A DNA stretch of 64,000 nt from Adenophora triphylla var. japonica (GCA_022495995.1 JAFEMH010004865.1:62001-126000), one strand, 5' to 3'. Positions 11,640 to 22,899 are shown, counted from the stretch's first letter. Made by a program: numbers and translations. The notes: generated by a model from the sequence alone, not told the origin.

Positions 11640-12600
11640 TTGACGACGAAGAAATGCAAACAGTTAATCTTGGGACAACGAAGACCCCGAGAGAAACAAA
11701 GATCGGCGGCTTCTTCAAGGGGGAAGACAGAGAAACCTTGACCCGGCTCCTCGAGAGAATATGTCGACGTATTCGCTTGGTCCTACAAAGATATGCACAG
11801 GTTGAATCGGTCGGTTGTAGAACCACAAGATACCACTTGCTACCCAACGCCAAGCCGGTCAAGCGAAGCTACGCGAGAATCAAGCCGAATGGTCAATGCA
11901 AGTGAAAAGAAGAAATCATGAAACTCTTGAATGTAGGGTTCATCAAAGTGATTGAATATCCGGAATGGTTAGCAAACACGGTGCAAGTAGCCAAGTCGAA
12001 CGGGAAAATACGAGTACTGTGTTGATTTCGGAGACTTGAACAAGGCATCCCCTAAAGATGACTTCCCGCTACCAAACATAGACATGTTGGTCGATGCCAC
12101 GGCATACGAGGTCCTCTCATTCGTCGACGGGTTCGCGGGGTATAACCAAATCCTCATGGCGAGAAGAGGACCGGCACAAGACGGCATTCACCACACCTTG
12201 GGGACGTTACGCTACACGGTCATGCCGTTTGGTCTCAAGAACGCTCGGGGCTACCTATCGCAAGCGATCCACGACACTATTCCACGACATGATCCATAAA
12301 GAAATAGAGGTGTATGTGGACGACATGATTATCCACTCGAAAGGACGGATGGCCAACACTTGAGAGATCTCGAAAATTCTTCAATCGGCGAGACTGACAC
12401 AAAATGAGACTCAACCCCGCCAAATGCTCATTCGGAGTAGTCAAAGGGAAAGTCTTGGGATACATGGTCACGTAACGCGGCATAGAAGCGGATCCCGCCA
12501 AGATAAAGGCCATCACGAGACATGCCTCCACCCCGGACACGAAAGAAGTAAAGGGATTCATGGGCGGACTCCAATATATCGATCGATTCATTAATCAGCG
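11640..12600 (+). pseudogene. Gypsy-1 reverse transcriptase (broken)
   Basis: RT signatures are spread over several frames: VNLGTTKTPRETKIG before the domain, DFGDLNKASPKDDFPLPNID, SFVDGFAGYNQI, MPFGLKNA, and the catalytic VYVDDMIIHSK (12310-12342). These follow the Ty3/Gypsy order. At least four shifts of frame occur between 11900 and 12600, so the enzyme cannot be made from this copy. The bases of the catalytic core survive well. Confidence 0.85.
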
Positions 12601-12606
12601 GCTACA

Positions 12607-13010
12607 ATGTGCGACCCCATCTTTAAGCCGCTTAAGAAAAACGCACCTCAAAAATGGACCGAAGAATGTCAAGAAGCATTCGAGGAAGTTAAGCACTACT
12701 TGACTTCCCCACCTATCCTGGTTCCACCACACAAGGAGAAGCCCTTGAAGTTGTACCTCACAATCACGAGACAACGCATTAGGGGCTATGCTTGCTCAAG
12801 AACAGCCGGCCTCGCACACGTAAAATGCCATCTACTTTGTCCGCAGATTCCAAGGCGGTGAAATCAACTACTCTCCACTCGACAAGTCATGCGCTGCTCG
12901 TCACAGGTATCACAAAGGTTAAAGCACTATATGGAAGCCTTTCCGAGTCCGTCTCATCGCAAAGATGGATCCACCGAAATATATCCTAGACAAATCAAAT
13001 TTGTCTTCGA
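12607..13010 (+). pseudogene. Gypsy-1 RNase H (broken)
   Basis: FKPLKKNAPQKWTEECQEAF and LTSPPILVPPHKEKPLKLYL mark the start of the classic Ty3/Gypsy RNase H immediately after the RT thumb. The frame is lost near 12790 and continues only as fragments to about 13010. Confidence 0.75.
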
Positions 13011-13043
13011 GACTAGCCAAATGGTACTTCATGCTCGCGGGGT

Positions 13044-13540
13044 ATGATATCACTTACGTCACTCGAAATCCGTCGGAGGGAGTGTATTCGCAGATCAGTT
13101 AGCCGAATTTCCTTGCGACGAAGTGAAGGGGAAGACCCGCGATTCCCCGATGAGGACATCCTAAGCATAGAAGAAAATAAGTGGCAATTATTTTTCGATG
13201 GCGCAGCCAACAAGAGAGGGTTTGGCATCGGAATGTTATTGGTAGACCCTAAAGACATCTCCACTCCACTAGCAGTACGTCTTGACTTTGATGCCACCAA
13301 CAATACCGCAGAATACGAGGCTTGCATAGCGGGGCTTGAGGCGGCCCTAGAACGCAACGTGATCGAACTCGAGGTATTCGGGGATTCCCAATTGATCATC
13401 AATCGGACATTAAAGAAGTGGAGGGTCCAAGATCCAACCCTTCAAAGATACGAGTGCCCACCTCCAAGAATTGGCGCATCAATTTCAAGATGTTTCATTC
13501 CACTATCTCCCCAGAGATAAAAATTGGTTTGCGGACGCAC
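13044..13540 (+). pseudogene. Gypsy-1 second (archaeal-type) RNase H
   Basis: The stretch WQLFFDGAANKRGFGIGMLL, then NNTAEYEACIAGLEAAL and ELEVFGDSQLIINR, is an RNase H fold with its Asp-Glu-Asp pattern. It is distinct from the first RNase H and lies between it and integrase. An extra archaeal-like RNase H at this position is a known hallmark of the plant Tat lineage. The domain body is open across about 100 codons but both flanks are frameshifted. Confidence 0.82.
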
Positions 13541-13689
13541 TAGCCACACTTGCTTCTTTGGTCGAAATCCCTAAAGGAAAAGCGTTAAACCCTTCAAGAT
13601 AACACGGCGTGCAACTCTTGCATACTTTGCGCCGTTATAGATCTTCACGACTGCAAAGACAAATGGTTATCCAAAGGTGCCATTGTTGA

Positions 13690-14945
13690 AAACTCCGAAG
13701 GGAAACCATGGTACCACGGCATTTGGCATTTCATCCTAGATGGAACCATCCCACACGAGACAGACTTGAAGACTCGAGATCGCCCTTAAGAGGTTGGGCG
13801 CCAATTACGTCATCACGGGTGGCCGTTTATTCAAGAAACATCCCCAAGGAAACCTCCTTTGCGCCACCGAGGAAGAGGCCCGGAAATAATGGACCATGTT
13901 CATCAAGGCATATGTGGAACCCACATGAGCGGAAACATGCTCGCCAAAGATCATCGAGACAAGGGTACTTTTGGGCGACCATGGAAGCCGACTGTACCAA
14001 AATGGTCAAAAAGTGCCACAAGTGTCGAGATACACGCCAATCTTCGGCATGCACCGCCTTCCTTGCTTTGTACCCAATGACTTCACCTTGGCCGTTCTCT
14101 ACATGGGGGATAGACGTGATTGGAAAGATCACACTGCAGGAGCCAACGGACCTTTGTTTCGTCCTAGTAGCCATCGACTATTTCACTAAATGGGTCGAGG
14201 CCGCCTCCTACAAAGTTCGAATGCCGAAAGGTTGCGAGAATTCATCAAGCACAACATCATCTCGCCGATACGGGGTTCCACAAGAGATGATATCCGATAA
14301 TGGGTCACACTTCGAGAAGGAAACCAATCGCCTGCGGCCGAGTACAAAATCACGAGACACAAGTCATCTCCTTATAGGCCTCAAACAAACGGAGCGGTTG
14401 AAGCCGCGAACAAAACAATCGAGACTATCATCGAAAATGACGATCCTTTGGAAAAGCGGCCCGACAAGCTACCATTCGCACTATGGGGGTACCGCACTTC
14501 GCCCGAACACGGCTACGGGAAACTCCCTACGCCCTCACATTCGGGATGGAGGCCGTCTTACCGATAGAATTGGAAATACCATCACTAAGGGTTCTCCTAG
14601 AAAATCAAGTGAATGAAGTCGGCGGCTAGAAAGCGGATACGAAGAGCTAGCCCTGTTGGATGAAAGAAGGTTGAAACGGCCGAACACACTCAAGCTTACC
14701 AAAGAAGAATGGCAAGAGCTTTCAACAAAAAGGTCAAGACAAGGAACATCGTAGTAGGCGACTGGTGCTCCGTGAGCATCGTCCCGACCTTTCAACCCAT
14801 TAGGCAAGTGGGGACCAAGGTGGATAGGACCCTACATTGTGAAGAAGATATTCTGCAGGGGAGCCCTTCAGGTGGTAGACTTAGACGGAGATCAACTACC
14901 GAAGCCGGTCAACATGGACAAGCTCAAGAAGTACTTCGCGTGACT
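13690..14945 (+). pseudogene. Gypsy-1 integrase (broken)
   Basis: The zinc-binding part is visible in two frames (GICGTHMSGNMLAK; KMVKKCHKCRDTR). The catalytic core shows FSTWGIDVIGKI, VAIDYFTKWVEAASY and PQEMISDNGSHF with the first two acidic residues of the DDE triad. The C-terminal part near 14700-14940 continues in shifting frames (WMREAF- and LKKYF-like). Coding ends near 14957. Several frameshifts make it non-functional. Confidence 0.82.
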
Positions 14946-14999
14946 TGGCCTCCTTAAAACAAATCGCTCGCTAGGTTGAAAATCCCGGAAAGGACGACC

Positions 15000-15084
15000 T
15001 AGGCAAAAATTAGAGCTAGCACAAGAAAAGAAGCCCGCTAGATTGAAAACCCGAAGGGGCGGTCTAGGCAAAAGAAAGGGTGTG

Positions 15085-15121
<37 letters not shown>

Positions 15122-15436
15122 GGGGGCTTATCTCGCGCGAAATTACTCTGCGGCCTGGAGCCATATTTTGTCCTTTTCTCAAAAATGAACTACGTTGGAC
15201 CTGAGCCTCTTGTTTAATTGCTGTAAAAGAGGAACGTAGGCAGCCTTCGGGTTCGGTCTAATCAAATAAGTAAATCAAAGTTGTCCCTTTTATTAATCAA
15301 TGCATTTCATTAATGATAATAGGGAAATCCTAACCACAACGACTAATTTTCTAAGCTAACAAACTTGAAAAAAAATAATACTAATAAAGCAGAAACAATT
15401 GATCTATCAAAGCAATCTCTTGGTACTCCTAAAGGT
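15000..15436 (+). other. Gypsy-1 spacer after pol
   Basis: This holds a motif CTAGATTGAAAACCCGAAGG...GTCTAGGCAAAA near 15030-15075 that recurs in Gypsy-2 (46575-46625) and Gypsy-4 (63095-63135). It also holds an A-tract (15088-15115), one palindrome (15128-15145) and one hairpin module (15187-15260). No gene. It separates sense pol from the 3' end of the antisense DUF7745-like ORF. Confidence 0.55.
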
Positions 15437-16942
15437 CTAGCCTTTCATTAACTTGGTTGGCCGGCGGACATGGTCTCCACCGTCGTCGTGATCCTCCTTG
15501 CGCTTTGAGCCTCTCAAAGCAGAACATCCCTCGAGACGATCAAAGACAGATTCCGACAGTCTCTTGAAGACATGAGGCCTGTCCAAAGCTTGCGTCTTTC
15601 CAGGCATTCCCTTGCCTCGCCTCTCGTACCAATCCCCATCAAGAAAATCCTGAGTAGGATCAGTTCGCACATTAGCAGGATCGGGCTGAGCCTCGCTCCT
15701 TCGCAAGATCTTGCTGGCTACAAAAGAATCTCTCAAAGGCGGTGAAAGTCGCAAGTCATCAATCTTCTCTCGCACTAGGATGACCGGTAGGGAGGAACCA
15801 ATCCAAATATTTGTCGACACGGGAAGATGCTTGCATTGAAAGTCCGAAGGTTCGACCAACGGTCCCGATTAGTTCCTACACCCCATGCTTGAGCTAGCAC
15901 TGCGCAAACTCTACACCAATATAAGACACTACACGAGAAGCTCCTTCGAAAAGATAAGTGTCCGCCATTGACCAAACCGGGACGCGAGCACCCGCTTGGA
16001 AAAGTAAAAGGAGGAATCTCGCAAACCCGGAAGAACAACCCCTGTCAAAACCCTTGGTATTGGCAACATACTTGTTCAACCTCCAATAAGGTGGACACCG
16101 AGAGAATATCGGCAGTTTCGGTCTTCGCAATCAGCTCGGCCCATTCATCCGCTGAAAGATCTTTGATTAACAACTTTCGTGTATGATATGTAAAAGGAGA
16201 ATATTCCAACGGGGGACCTATCAACTTGAGATGCTCCCTAAGCCAAATAGTCAACAGGAGGGGACTCCCTTGAGTCATGACGCCGATCCTATGCGGCTCA
16301 TCAAGACCATGAAGGGTCTCACCCAAGATTAGCGGAATAATGTTCCTAGAACGTTTCCTAGCCTGCAGAACAACTTCCACCGGTTGGGAATCGACCAAGC
16401 CGTCCCGCACGTAAACAAAACATCTCCGAAAAGAGAAAGAGCCAGAAAGTTCCGCTTATGGACATGAAAAGCATCATCATCAGAATCACCGCTGAAGCGT
16501 CCCGGAAAAGAAGAGCAATCAACCCACTTGCGGTGAACCAACTCATAACAAGTATCAAGGGGGATCCCTAACAATTCGTTCAAAGCCTTCGAATGATTCC
16601 TATGATACTTAGGAACAGCAATCTCGCCAGTCAAAGGCATATCCAAGATAATGGCGAATTCCTCCACGGTAGGCACCATCTCATTCAAAGAAAAATTGAA
16701 AAGATGAATAGAGGGATCCCAAAATCGAGCAAAGACCCCCGCAATAACTTCCAATCCGTATGGAGTTTCTTCAAAGTGAAAAGAATTCTAAATCCGAATT
16801 CTGCGATAAACTTATTGCGAGACCGGTTGCGAAACGACCTTACAAAATCCCTTGATGCTTGCTTGAAAGAGACAATCACTTCAGAGGACAAAGAAAAATC
16901 ATCGACAATCATGGACGTTGGGGCAATCTCCTTGGAAGCCAT
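15437..16942 (-). pseudogene. Antisense DUF7745-like ORF of Gypsy-1
   Basis: A single-exon antisense frame starting at ATG 16942 (MASKEIAPTSM) and ending at 15437, about 500 codons, with at least three frameshifts. Recognisable blocks: FWDPSIHLFNFS, EMVPTVEEFAIIL and LALSLFGDVLF, then NIIPLILGETLHGLDEPHR and LLLTIWLREHLKL. This order resembles the plant DUF7745 family, which is related to plant mobile domain proteins and common in retrotransposon-rich DNA. The assignment is by memory of motifs. The last 60 residues are basic and Asp-rich (KRKEDHDDGGDHVRRPTK), possibly a nuclear signal. A minus-strand TATA (17042-17050) and palindromes (17106-17142) lie upstream. Function unknown. Confidence 0.7.
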
Positions 16943-17041
16943 GGATCACAGGGTTGAAAAAGAAGACAAGAGTTTCACCCTAACAGGATATCTCTAGAGT
17001 TTGAAAAGCTAGAATGAGTTATCTGGCCGGACTACAGGGTG

Positions 17042-17142
17042 ATTTTATAGGGAAAAGCTGTCAAAATCCTCGTTTCGAAAAAGGAAGAGATTTCTGCTGG
17101 GTAGCGTGTCTCGTGCGAGACACCTTATCTCGCGCGAGATAT
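17042..17142 (-). promoter_or_regulatory. Candidate promoter of the antisense DUF7745-like ORF
   Basis: Read on the minus strand: two palindromes (TATCTCGCGCGAGATA at 17126-17141 and GTGTCTCGTGCGAGACAC at 17106-17123), then CTATAAAATC at 17041-17050, then about 100 bases to the ATG at 16942. The palindrome edge is 164 bases from the ATG, the same distance as for the PMD gene at 19698. Confidence 0.55.
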
Positions 17143-17494
17143 CCCTACGGCAAAGCAACAAACAGCTTCTACTCAAACAAGACCTAGCCCCGACTTGGCG
17201 AAGCAAGTCTCGAAAAATCTGCGTGTACAATTCATCACATGCAATAAAACACCATATTCAGGCTCAAAATTGCGGCCTATCGGCCATTCCCATTTCCGAA
17301 AAAACATGGAAAGTCGAGAAAGTTAATTAAACTAATTAGACCTAGGATTAGGTGCTAAGAAAAAAAAAACCATTGTTTTGTGCTACCTACTTGTTCCCCA
17401 GTACCAAAAAAGAAAAAAATTGTCCGGGCCCACACGGCCGATATGTACGATCATCAAATCATCGATAAAGAGAGAAAGGGAGGGGATCACGCCA

Positions 17495-19698
17495 TCAAGT
17501 CGCTCGAGCCGCCAACACCTCCGCCATCACCACCGGGGGGCTACCATCCCTCCTCGACCTCTTGGCTCCGCAAGTAGGGGTCATCGCCGAGGCCACCGTT
17601 GAGGCCGCCGAAGAAGCCTCGAATGTGCCTCTCTGACAGTCCGACACCAAAGCCATCAACCCACCTATCTTGGTCGCTCCACGGTTGTAATCGGCCGCGG
17701 ATATGGTGACCTGAAAATCAAGGAAAAGAAGATGCTCGGTATGGAGCTCGGACATATACACTTATATGCACGAACAAGACAAAACAAACATACCGAAGAG
17801 ACATCAGCGGGAGGCGGTAACCTCGGGAATCTCGATCGGGAGACGGATGTGCCCCATCATTGGCATGCTCCCCATCATATACGTGTAGCTCAAAGGGCCG
17901 TAGTCCGGGGCAAAAGGCAGAGAACCGGTAGCCCGAGAGGAAGTGCTAGGGGTCAAGAACTCCGAGCGTAAGCGAGGCGGAGCCACGAGCATGTGATCGC
18001 CATCCCCCACCGTGAGGGGACCCATCAACCGAGGCAAGAACTCCGTATAAGAAGCCCCGGGAATCATGCAAGCCGTCGCCGCATCACCCACCAAAAAGAC
18101 CTGCATAATCATCCTCCGGAATAGAGTGGGTGGGATACATCGACCTCGGCGGATCCGCCGGCACCCCGTATGATAGTCTCACTCCTACTGCCGTGCTGTG
18201 GGAAGACCCGCTCACCAAGGTACATGGTATCTCCCTCCAAAGACGCCAGCATCCTCTGCATCCCGGTAGCATCCCAAGCGTGATGCACCTCCAGCTCCAA
18301 CAGGGTCCAAGGATATAGGCCCAGCCTCTCGTACTCAAAGGTGTCCAAGATGGCCCGCGCTCCGCCACCGTCAAGGTCCAATCCCGGTCCTCCTCCTCAT
18401 CAACGGTCCGGTTCGGGTGGCTCCACCTCCCGATATCCGGAAACAAAGGGGCCCGGCTCTCCAACTCAAACTTGTACAGCCCCAAGAACAAGATAGCCCC
18501 ATATCTCGCACAAAGAAAATGTATCAAATTCGGTATGAAACACAGACATGAGCATAAAGACGTAAAACGGAAAATGTAATCAAAGAGCATACCTCCTGTG
18601 CATAAGAATACCCCGACAGAGAGTCCTTGGTATTCCTACATGCCTCATCCATGGCATGGTAGCAAAGAGGCTAGCCCCGCCGAGCCCCAATCATAGCCGC
18701 TCACTTCATCCAGATCAACCAACAAGCGTAACAAAGAAAGACGGGCCGTAGCAGAATGGTTCGCAAAAATAGTCTCAGAAAGGATATACGAGAGGGCACC
18801 CCTCACCAACCGATCAATACTCACATTCGGCTTCTCCGAGCAGTCCTCAATCTGACGCCGGAGGGGTGTCAACTCAAGAAGATACCCCTTAACCCCGTTA
18901 GGGGAAACCAATCAACCGCCTCCACGCCGCCGGACTCGCAGCTTATAATTCGGAAACTTCGGCAGGGATCGCCAATGAACTCTAACCCCGTGATAGCAAG
19001 AAAATCAGTCGGAGTCATAGTCGCTTCCCCGAAGCGCAAGTGAACGGTGTGAGTAGTGTCCCACCACCTCTCCCGAATAGCCTGGAGAACTTGGGGAGTC
19101 CCCGTTTGGGCCACCCTAGCTCGGACGCCGTCAAGATCCTTGATCTTGTCCCACACCGCCTTAGCCATTTTCGGACTCCCCCGACAGTTCTTAATTGGCT
19201 TGTACGACTGCAAAACAGAGGAAAAATAGAAAGGGCAACATTAGAAATCATTCCAAATCAAGAAATCAATGAAATAGAAGAAATTTTTCATTGGGGCATT
19301 TCATCGAACACTTGGCGTGCGTACAAGAAAAGCTTGCCCGAGGATGTCAATCATAATCCGAATCAACCTCTCCTACAATCCATGATGTGTAGGAGGCTCA
19401 TACGCACACAATGCAACAACAAGCATCCGAAGGAATGCACAAAATTAAAGCATGCAAGGGGAACCTAGCTCTAAGCACAAACATGAACAAAAGGCCATTG
19501 ATGAAATTTGAATTCAAGGGAAAGGGAATTCAAACTCAATGCAATACAAGAAACAAGAGGTGAAGATAGAGTTCTTACCAAGCCCTCCCGGACAGCGGTA
19601 GAGATGTGGGCGTGCCTATCGAATGTGAGATCATCGCGGGGATAATCCTTCCCTAGTAAATAACTCCCCAAGATAGGATTTCTTTGTTCTTGAGCCAT
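17495..19698 (-). pseudogene. Antisense plant mobile domain (PMD) gene of Gypsy-1, four exons
   Basis: Predicted exons on the minus strand: 19698-19579, 19207-18593, 18504-17794 and 17710-17495, each flanked by GT donors and AG acceptors, all introns in phase 0. Exon 2 carries the PMD signature (RERWWDTTHTVHLRFGEA, MTPTDFLAITGLEF). Exon 3 starts IWGYLVLGAV, matching AWAYVVFGCY in Gypsy-2, and closes near a GYR block. Exon 4 starts VTISAADYNRGATKIGGL. Exon lengths are multiples of three, yet exons 2 and 3 contain frameshifts, so this copy is probably dead. In host plants PMD proteins (MAIN/MAIL type) act in the nucleus in silencing and genome stability. What the element's copy does is unknown. 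Confidence 0.78.
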
Positions 19699-19841
19699 CG
19701 ATTATGGAAGGAGGAGGGATTGAGAATGGATTAGGGGAGAATCACCAATCAAATCCACGAGAAAATTGCAAAGAAAGCGACCTTGGCTTGAGCTAGGAGG
19801 GAATTTTGGAAAAGATGTTTTCAAAATAAACAAGAGTTGCC

Positions 19842-19898
19842 GTTTATATGCCCCGACAAAGAGATATCTCGCGGTATATCATATCTCGCGGCGAGATA
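19842..19898 (-). promoter_or_regulatory. Candidate promoter of the Gypsy-1 antisense PMD gene
   Basis: On the minus strand TATCTCGCGGCGAGATA (19882-19898) and a half-degraded copy (19864-19879) are followed by CATATAAACG (19841-19850) and then the ATG at 19698. The palindrome block begins 164 bases from the ATG. Confidence 0.55.
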
Positions 19899-20124
19899 AA
19901 CCTTCTCGGAAAAGGACAAAATTGTCCTCGACAATAAGCGTCTACGCAACGTCAAAGTTCAAAATTTTGACACATTTACCCTTGGAAATGATAAACTAGC
20001 AAGGAAACGTGGAAAAACCGACACCGCAAGTCACGGAACGAGCCAAACGTGACGCCCGCACAATCGCCCGCACGGCACCCGCCGCCCGAGATCCGAGTGG
20101 TCCACAGATCAACTCAATCCACAT

Positions 20125-20450
20125 GATTCGAGCCCGGACGGGTGGATCGTCATCAAAAGCTCGGTCCAACGCCCAAACAGGTGGATCGTCATCGTGAAAA
20201 GCCCTGGTCCAACGCCCTGGACACAGTGGATCGTCAAACCAAAAGCCCACCCAACGCCCAAACAGGTGGATCGTCATCAGAAAAAAGCCTGGTCCAACGC
20301 CTAGACAGGTGGATCGTCGAACCAAAAGCCCGATTCAACGCCCAAACAGGTGAATCATCATTCCCAACAACAAAAAGCCCGATTCGGAGCCCAGAAAGGC
20401 AAATCGTCACAAAACCGACAGGACTTAGAGGGCCGGACAGGTAAGCCTTT
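20125..20450 (+). repeat. Gypsy-1 3' tandem repeat (GGTGGATCGTCATC unit)
   Basis: About six imperfect copies of a roughly 45-60 bp unit built from GGTGGATCGTC, AAAAGCCCG and TCCAACGCCCAAACAG. The array lies between the antisense PMD promoter and the 3' LTR, the same place as the arrays of Gypsy-2 and Gypsy-5. Variable tandem repeats in the 3' untranslated region are known for Ogre/Tat elements. Open frames across the array are repeat shadows. Confidence 0.75.
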
Positions 20451-20630
20451 GTGTTCTAACATAATTCCCGCAGGTTCGGAGCCCACAGGTGAATCTTGAG
20501 ACAGCAAGTATATTCCGAATTGGGTCTTGATTTGATTCCTCGCATGAATTTACCTTTTCAAAAATAAAAGCTCCGCGATTTTCAAATGATTTTCAAAATA
20601 CCTAAAGCAGCCTTTTCGTGTTTTGGAGTC

Positions 20631-20763
20631 GAACTACGTTTTGGTCTGATTCTCCGATAGAGATACGTAGGCAGCCGTGCGGCACGACCATCCCGATGTT
20701 CAGAATGATGTCTTTTCTATCGACGACACTTCTTCTTTCATAAGACCTGTCGCCGAGGGGCTC
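20631..20763 (+). other. Gypsy-1 3' end: hairpin module and polypurine tract
   Basis: A copy of the GAACTACG...ACGTAGGCAGCC module (20631-20690) is followed by the purine-rich CGCCGAGGGGCTC directly abutting the 3' LTR. The CCGAGGGGCTY sequence is shared with Gypsy-2 (53453-53468) and Gypsy-5 (28950-28964). It would prime plus-strand DNA synthesis. Confidence 0.75.
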
Positions 20764-21758
20764 TGTAGACACCCCATTCTGAACACATCGGAACATACTT
20801 ATACCACTCTAAGTCTCGCTTTGAGTCAAGAAGTAGAAATCCACCATTTCATCATGTTTCGTTAAGTTTTGACTAACTACCGTTAGTTTGGGACTAAACT
20901 GCATACGAGATAACGAGGAAAGGACAAAACTGTCCACAGGAGCAATATCTCGCCGCGAGATGGCGTGTCTCGCGCGAGATATCCCCCCTCTGCAGATTGC
21001 AGACGACAGTTCCCTCGTCGATTTCAACCTCTTTTCGAGATAAAACTTTATCTCTCCGGCCAACCAATGGGAGAAGAGGTCTAGAACCATCTGATAGGGT
21101 TTTAACTCTCCACTTCTTCATATCCAAACTCTATAAATACTTGGTGACTTCCAAGGTTCAAGAGGTCGAAGAATTTTCACAACACACACATTTTGTTGGT
21201 TTCTCTCCTTGAAAGAATCCTACAAAATCACCCTAAAAAACTCACCTCATAGTTTGTTTGTCAACCTTGTTGATAAACAAGCAACAATCTCCAAACCAAG
21301 GACCGAGGCGAAGCTCTGTCCGTGTGAAGGGTCGACTCTAAACTTGAGTCGAAACTCTGCCCAAATCACCTCACGCAAGGTAATTCCTAAACTTCCTTCT
21401 AATTGATTGTTAGAGTGGTATAAGTCCATAGAATCTAGGATCGGCCTAGAGCCTCTCCAAATCATGGAGACGGTCTCGAAGCAATCGATTCTACATTCCG
21501 TTTGACCTCGTCAAATGGACCTTTATTTGTAGTATTTAGATTCGTTTTTTACTTCTTCTTTTAAAAACCTCTCTTTTCTTTAGCAAGACCGATCTCCGGA
21601 TTGGGTGAAATGGATGCCTTCTAAACCTACCCATTTCATAACCTAAGCCCCGAACTCAAATCTCTTTCAAATGGTTTTTCTATGTTTCCAATCAAATAAT
21701 ATAGGTGGCGACTCATAAAAAATAAAAGGAATAAGAATTTCTTTCTCACAATGCTACA
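20764..21758 (+). repeat. Gypsy-1 3' LTR
   Basis: A 995-bp copy of 6021-7014 with about nine differences. It keeps the palindrome pair (20947-20981), the TATA box (21131-21139) and the TGGCGACTC repeat (21707-21715). It is followed by the right copy of the ACTAC duplication at 21759-21763. Confidence 0.93.
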
Positions 21759-21831
21759 ACTACCTTAGTATTAATATTAGTTTCCTAATCGAATTAGGAA
21801 ACTGCTCTGTATACGCCTCAGGCTTTAATGT

Positions 21832-21910
21832 GTCGCACGACCACAAGCAGCCCATGGGCATGTTGTGTCGCACGACCCAGAATGCCATATGGTAAGATTA
21901 GTCGCACGAC
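21832..21910. promoter_or_regulatory. Three GTCGCACGAC palindromes in the Copia-1 LTR
   Basis: Exact GTCGCACGAC repeats at 21832-21841, 21867-21876 and 21901-21910, spaced about 35 bases, separated by GC-poor text containing AGCCCAT or GCCATA. Before Gypsy-1 inserted they lay about 75-150 bases upstream (minus strand) of the TATA at 6009-6016. Confidence 0.55.
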
Positions 21911-22899
21911 CAAGCAAAGCCATATGCAGGAATCTCAATCATTCTTCCTTTGGTTTAACCAATTCATTCTAGTTGTGTGTGACCCAATAGGATTATATTA
22001 TGTTGGCAATGAGCTCGATCAAATCGACCCTCCTAAGGCATAAGCGGACTCTAGCAAGCCATTATGTCTATCCAAATAATATAACGTAAGAGTTCACGTT
22101 TCCAATGGTACACTTCCATTTCTCCCTTTGTCTCACGATGTTATATTGAACACAAGTCATGGTCCTCGTCAACTTGTATCTGTTCAATGCTTTCTCGATC
22201 TTGAGTATAATGATAATCCAATCGCATTGGGGTGTGGCCACACGCTTTCATCATTATCACTCATCGAGGGGCCCAAGCAAAACATCTCTCATTCGAGGGA
22301 CAAATTCCATCTTGACTTATCATCCTTCCCATCATGAATCCGATCATGCCAAAGATAGCCTTTATAAATATCGTGTTAAGATATCGTTTGACTAAAATAA
22401 AACATGACTTTCATCATATGTAAGGTCATGATAATCTTAGGTCTAGGGACTAAATGAAGTGACCATATGAGATTTAATTATGACATTTGACCATGACATA
22501 AATCTCATACGGGTCAAGTCTAGTCACTTGTTCTCTAACAAGTACCCATAATTTCAATATGCATCTCTATGCATATAATCATCATATGATAATCCATTGA
22601 CAATTATACTAATTATTCTCTTAATAATCAGGGACGGAGATTATTACAATAAATATGAAAACTATATACTAATCAAATAATAAACTTAAACGATAAAGAT
22701 GATACATAATGGTTTTTAGTTAAACGTAACTAAAGCCTAGGACATTACCCCAACACTTCTCCCATTTGTCCATTGTTGCCGACCAATCTTGTTTATTATT
22801 GATCAGCTCTATCCTCTTCTTCATGTCTCATTCAAATCACCGGTTTTCCTTGTGAAGTACCGGGCCATGTCGAAGTAATAGGGACGGAGATCGGAGGTT

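Larger units (their letters stand above)
6021..21758 (+). mobile_element. Gypsy-1, complete Tat/Ogre-like LTR retrotransposon
   Basis: A 15.7-kb element with LTRs at 6021-7014 and 20764-21758, TG...CA ends, a 5-bp TSD (ACTAC), a primer binding site at 7017-7034 and a purine-rich tract ending at 20763. Order on the plus strand: gag, protease, RT, RNase H, second RNase H, integrase. On the minus strand lie two extra genes (15437-16942 and 17495-19698). Additional antisense ORFs, a second RNase H and long 3' regions are known for the plant Tat/Ogre lineage. Gag is open over 487 codons but pol has many frameshifts, so the copy is not autonomous as read. Confidence 0.92.
5603..22755 (-). repeat. 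Copia-1 5' LTR, split by Gypsy-1
   Basis: The LTR runs from TGTTGGG at 5603 to CCAACA at 22755 and is interrupted by Gypsy-1 plus one target duplication (6021-21763). With these removed it is about 1410 bp. The pieces are 5603-6020 and 21764-22755, and the second matches the window's first 545 bases. A minus-strand TATAAATA lies at 6009-6016, next to the insertion point, and three GTCGCACGAC palindromes lie at 21832-21910. Gypsy-1 thus landed between the TATA box and the palindromes. Confidence 0.88.

Noticed and set aside
13827..14174. Minus-strand 115-codon frame inside Gypsy-1 integrase
   Set aside because: It is antisense to a recognisable integrase core and is a shadow.
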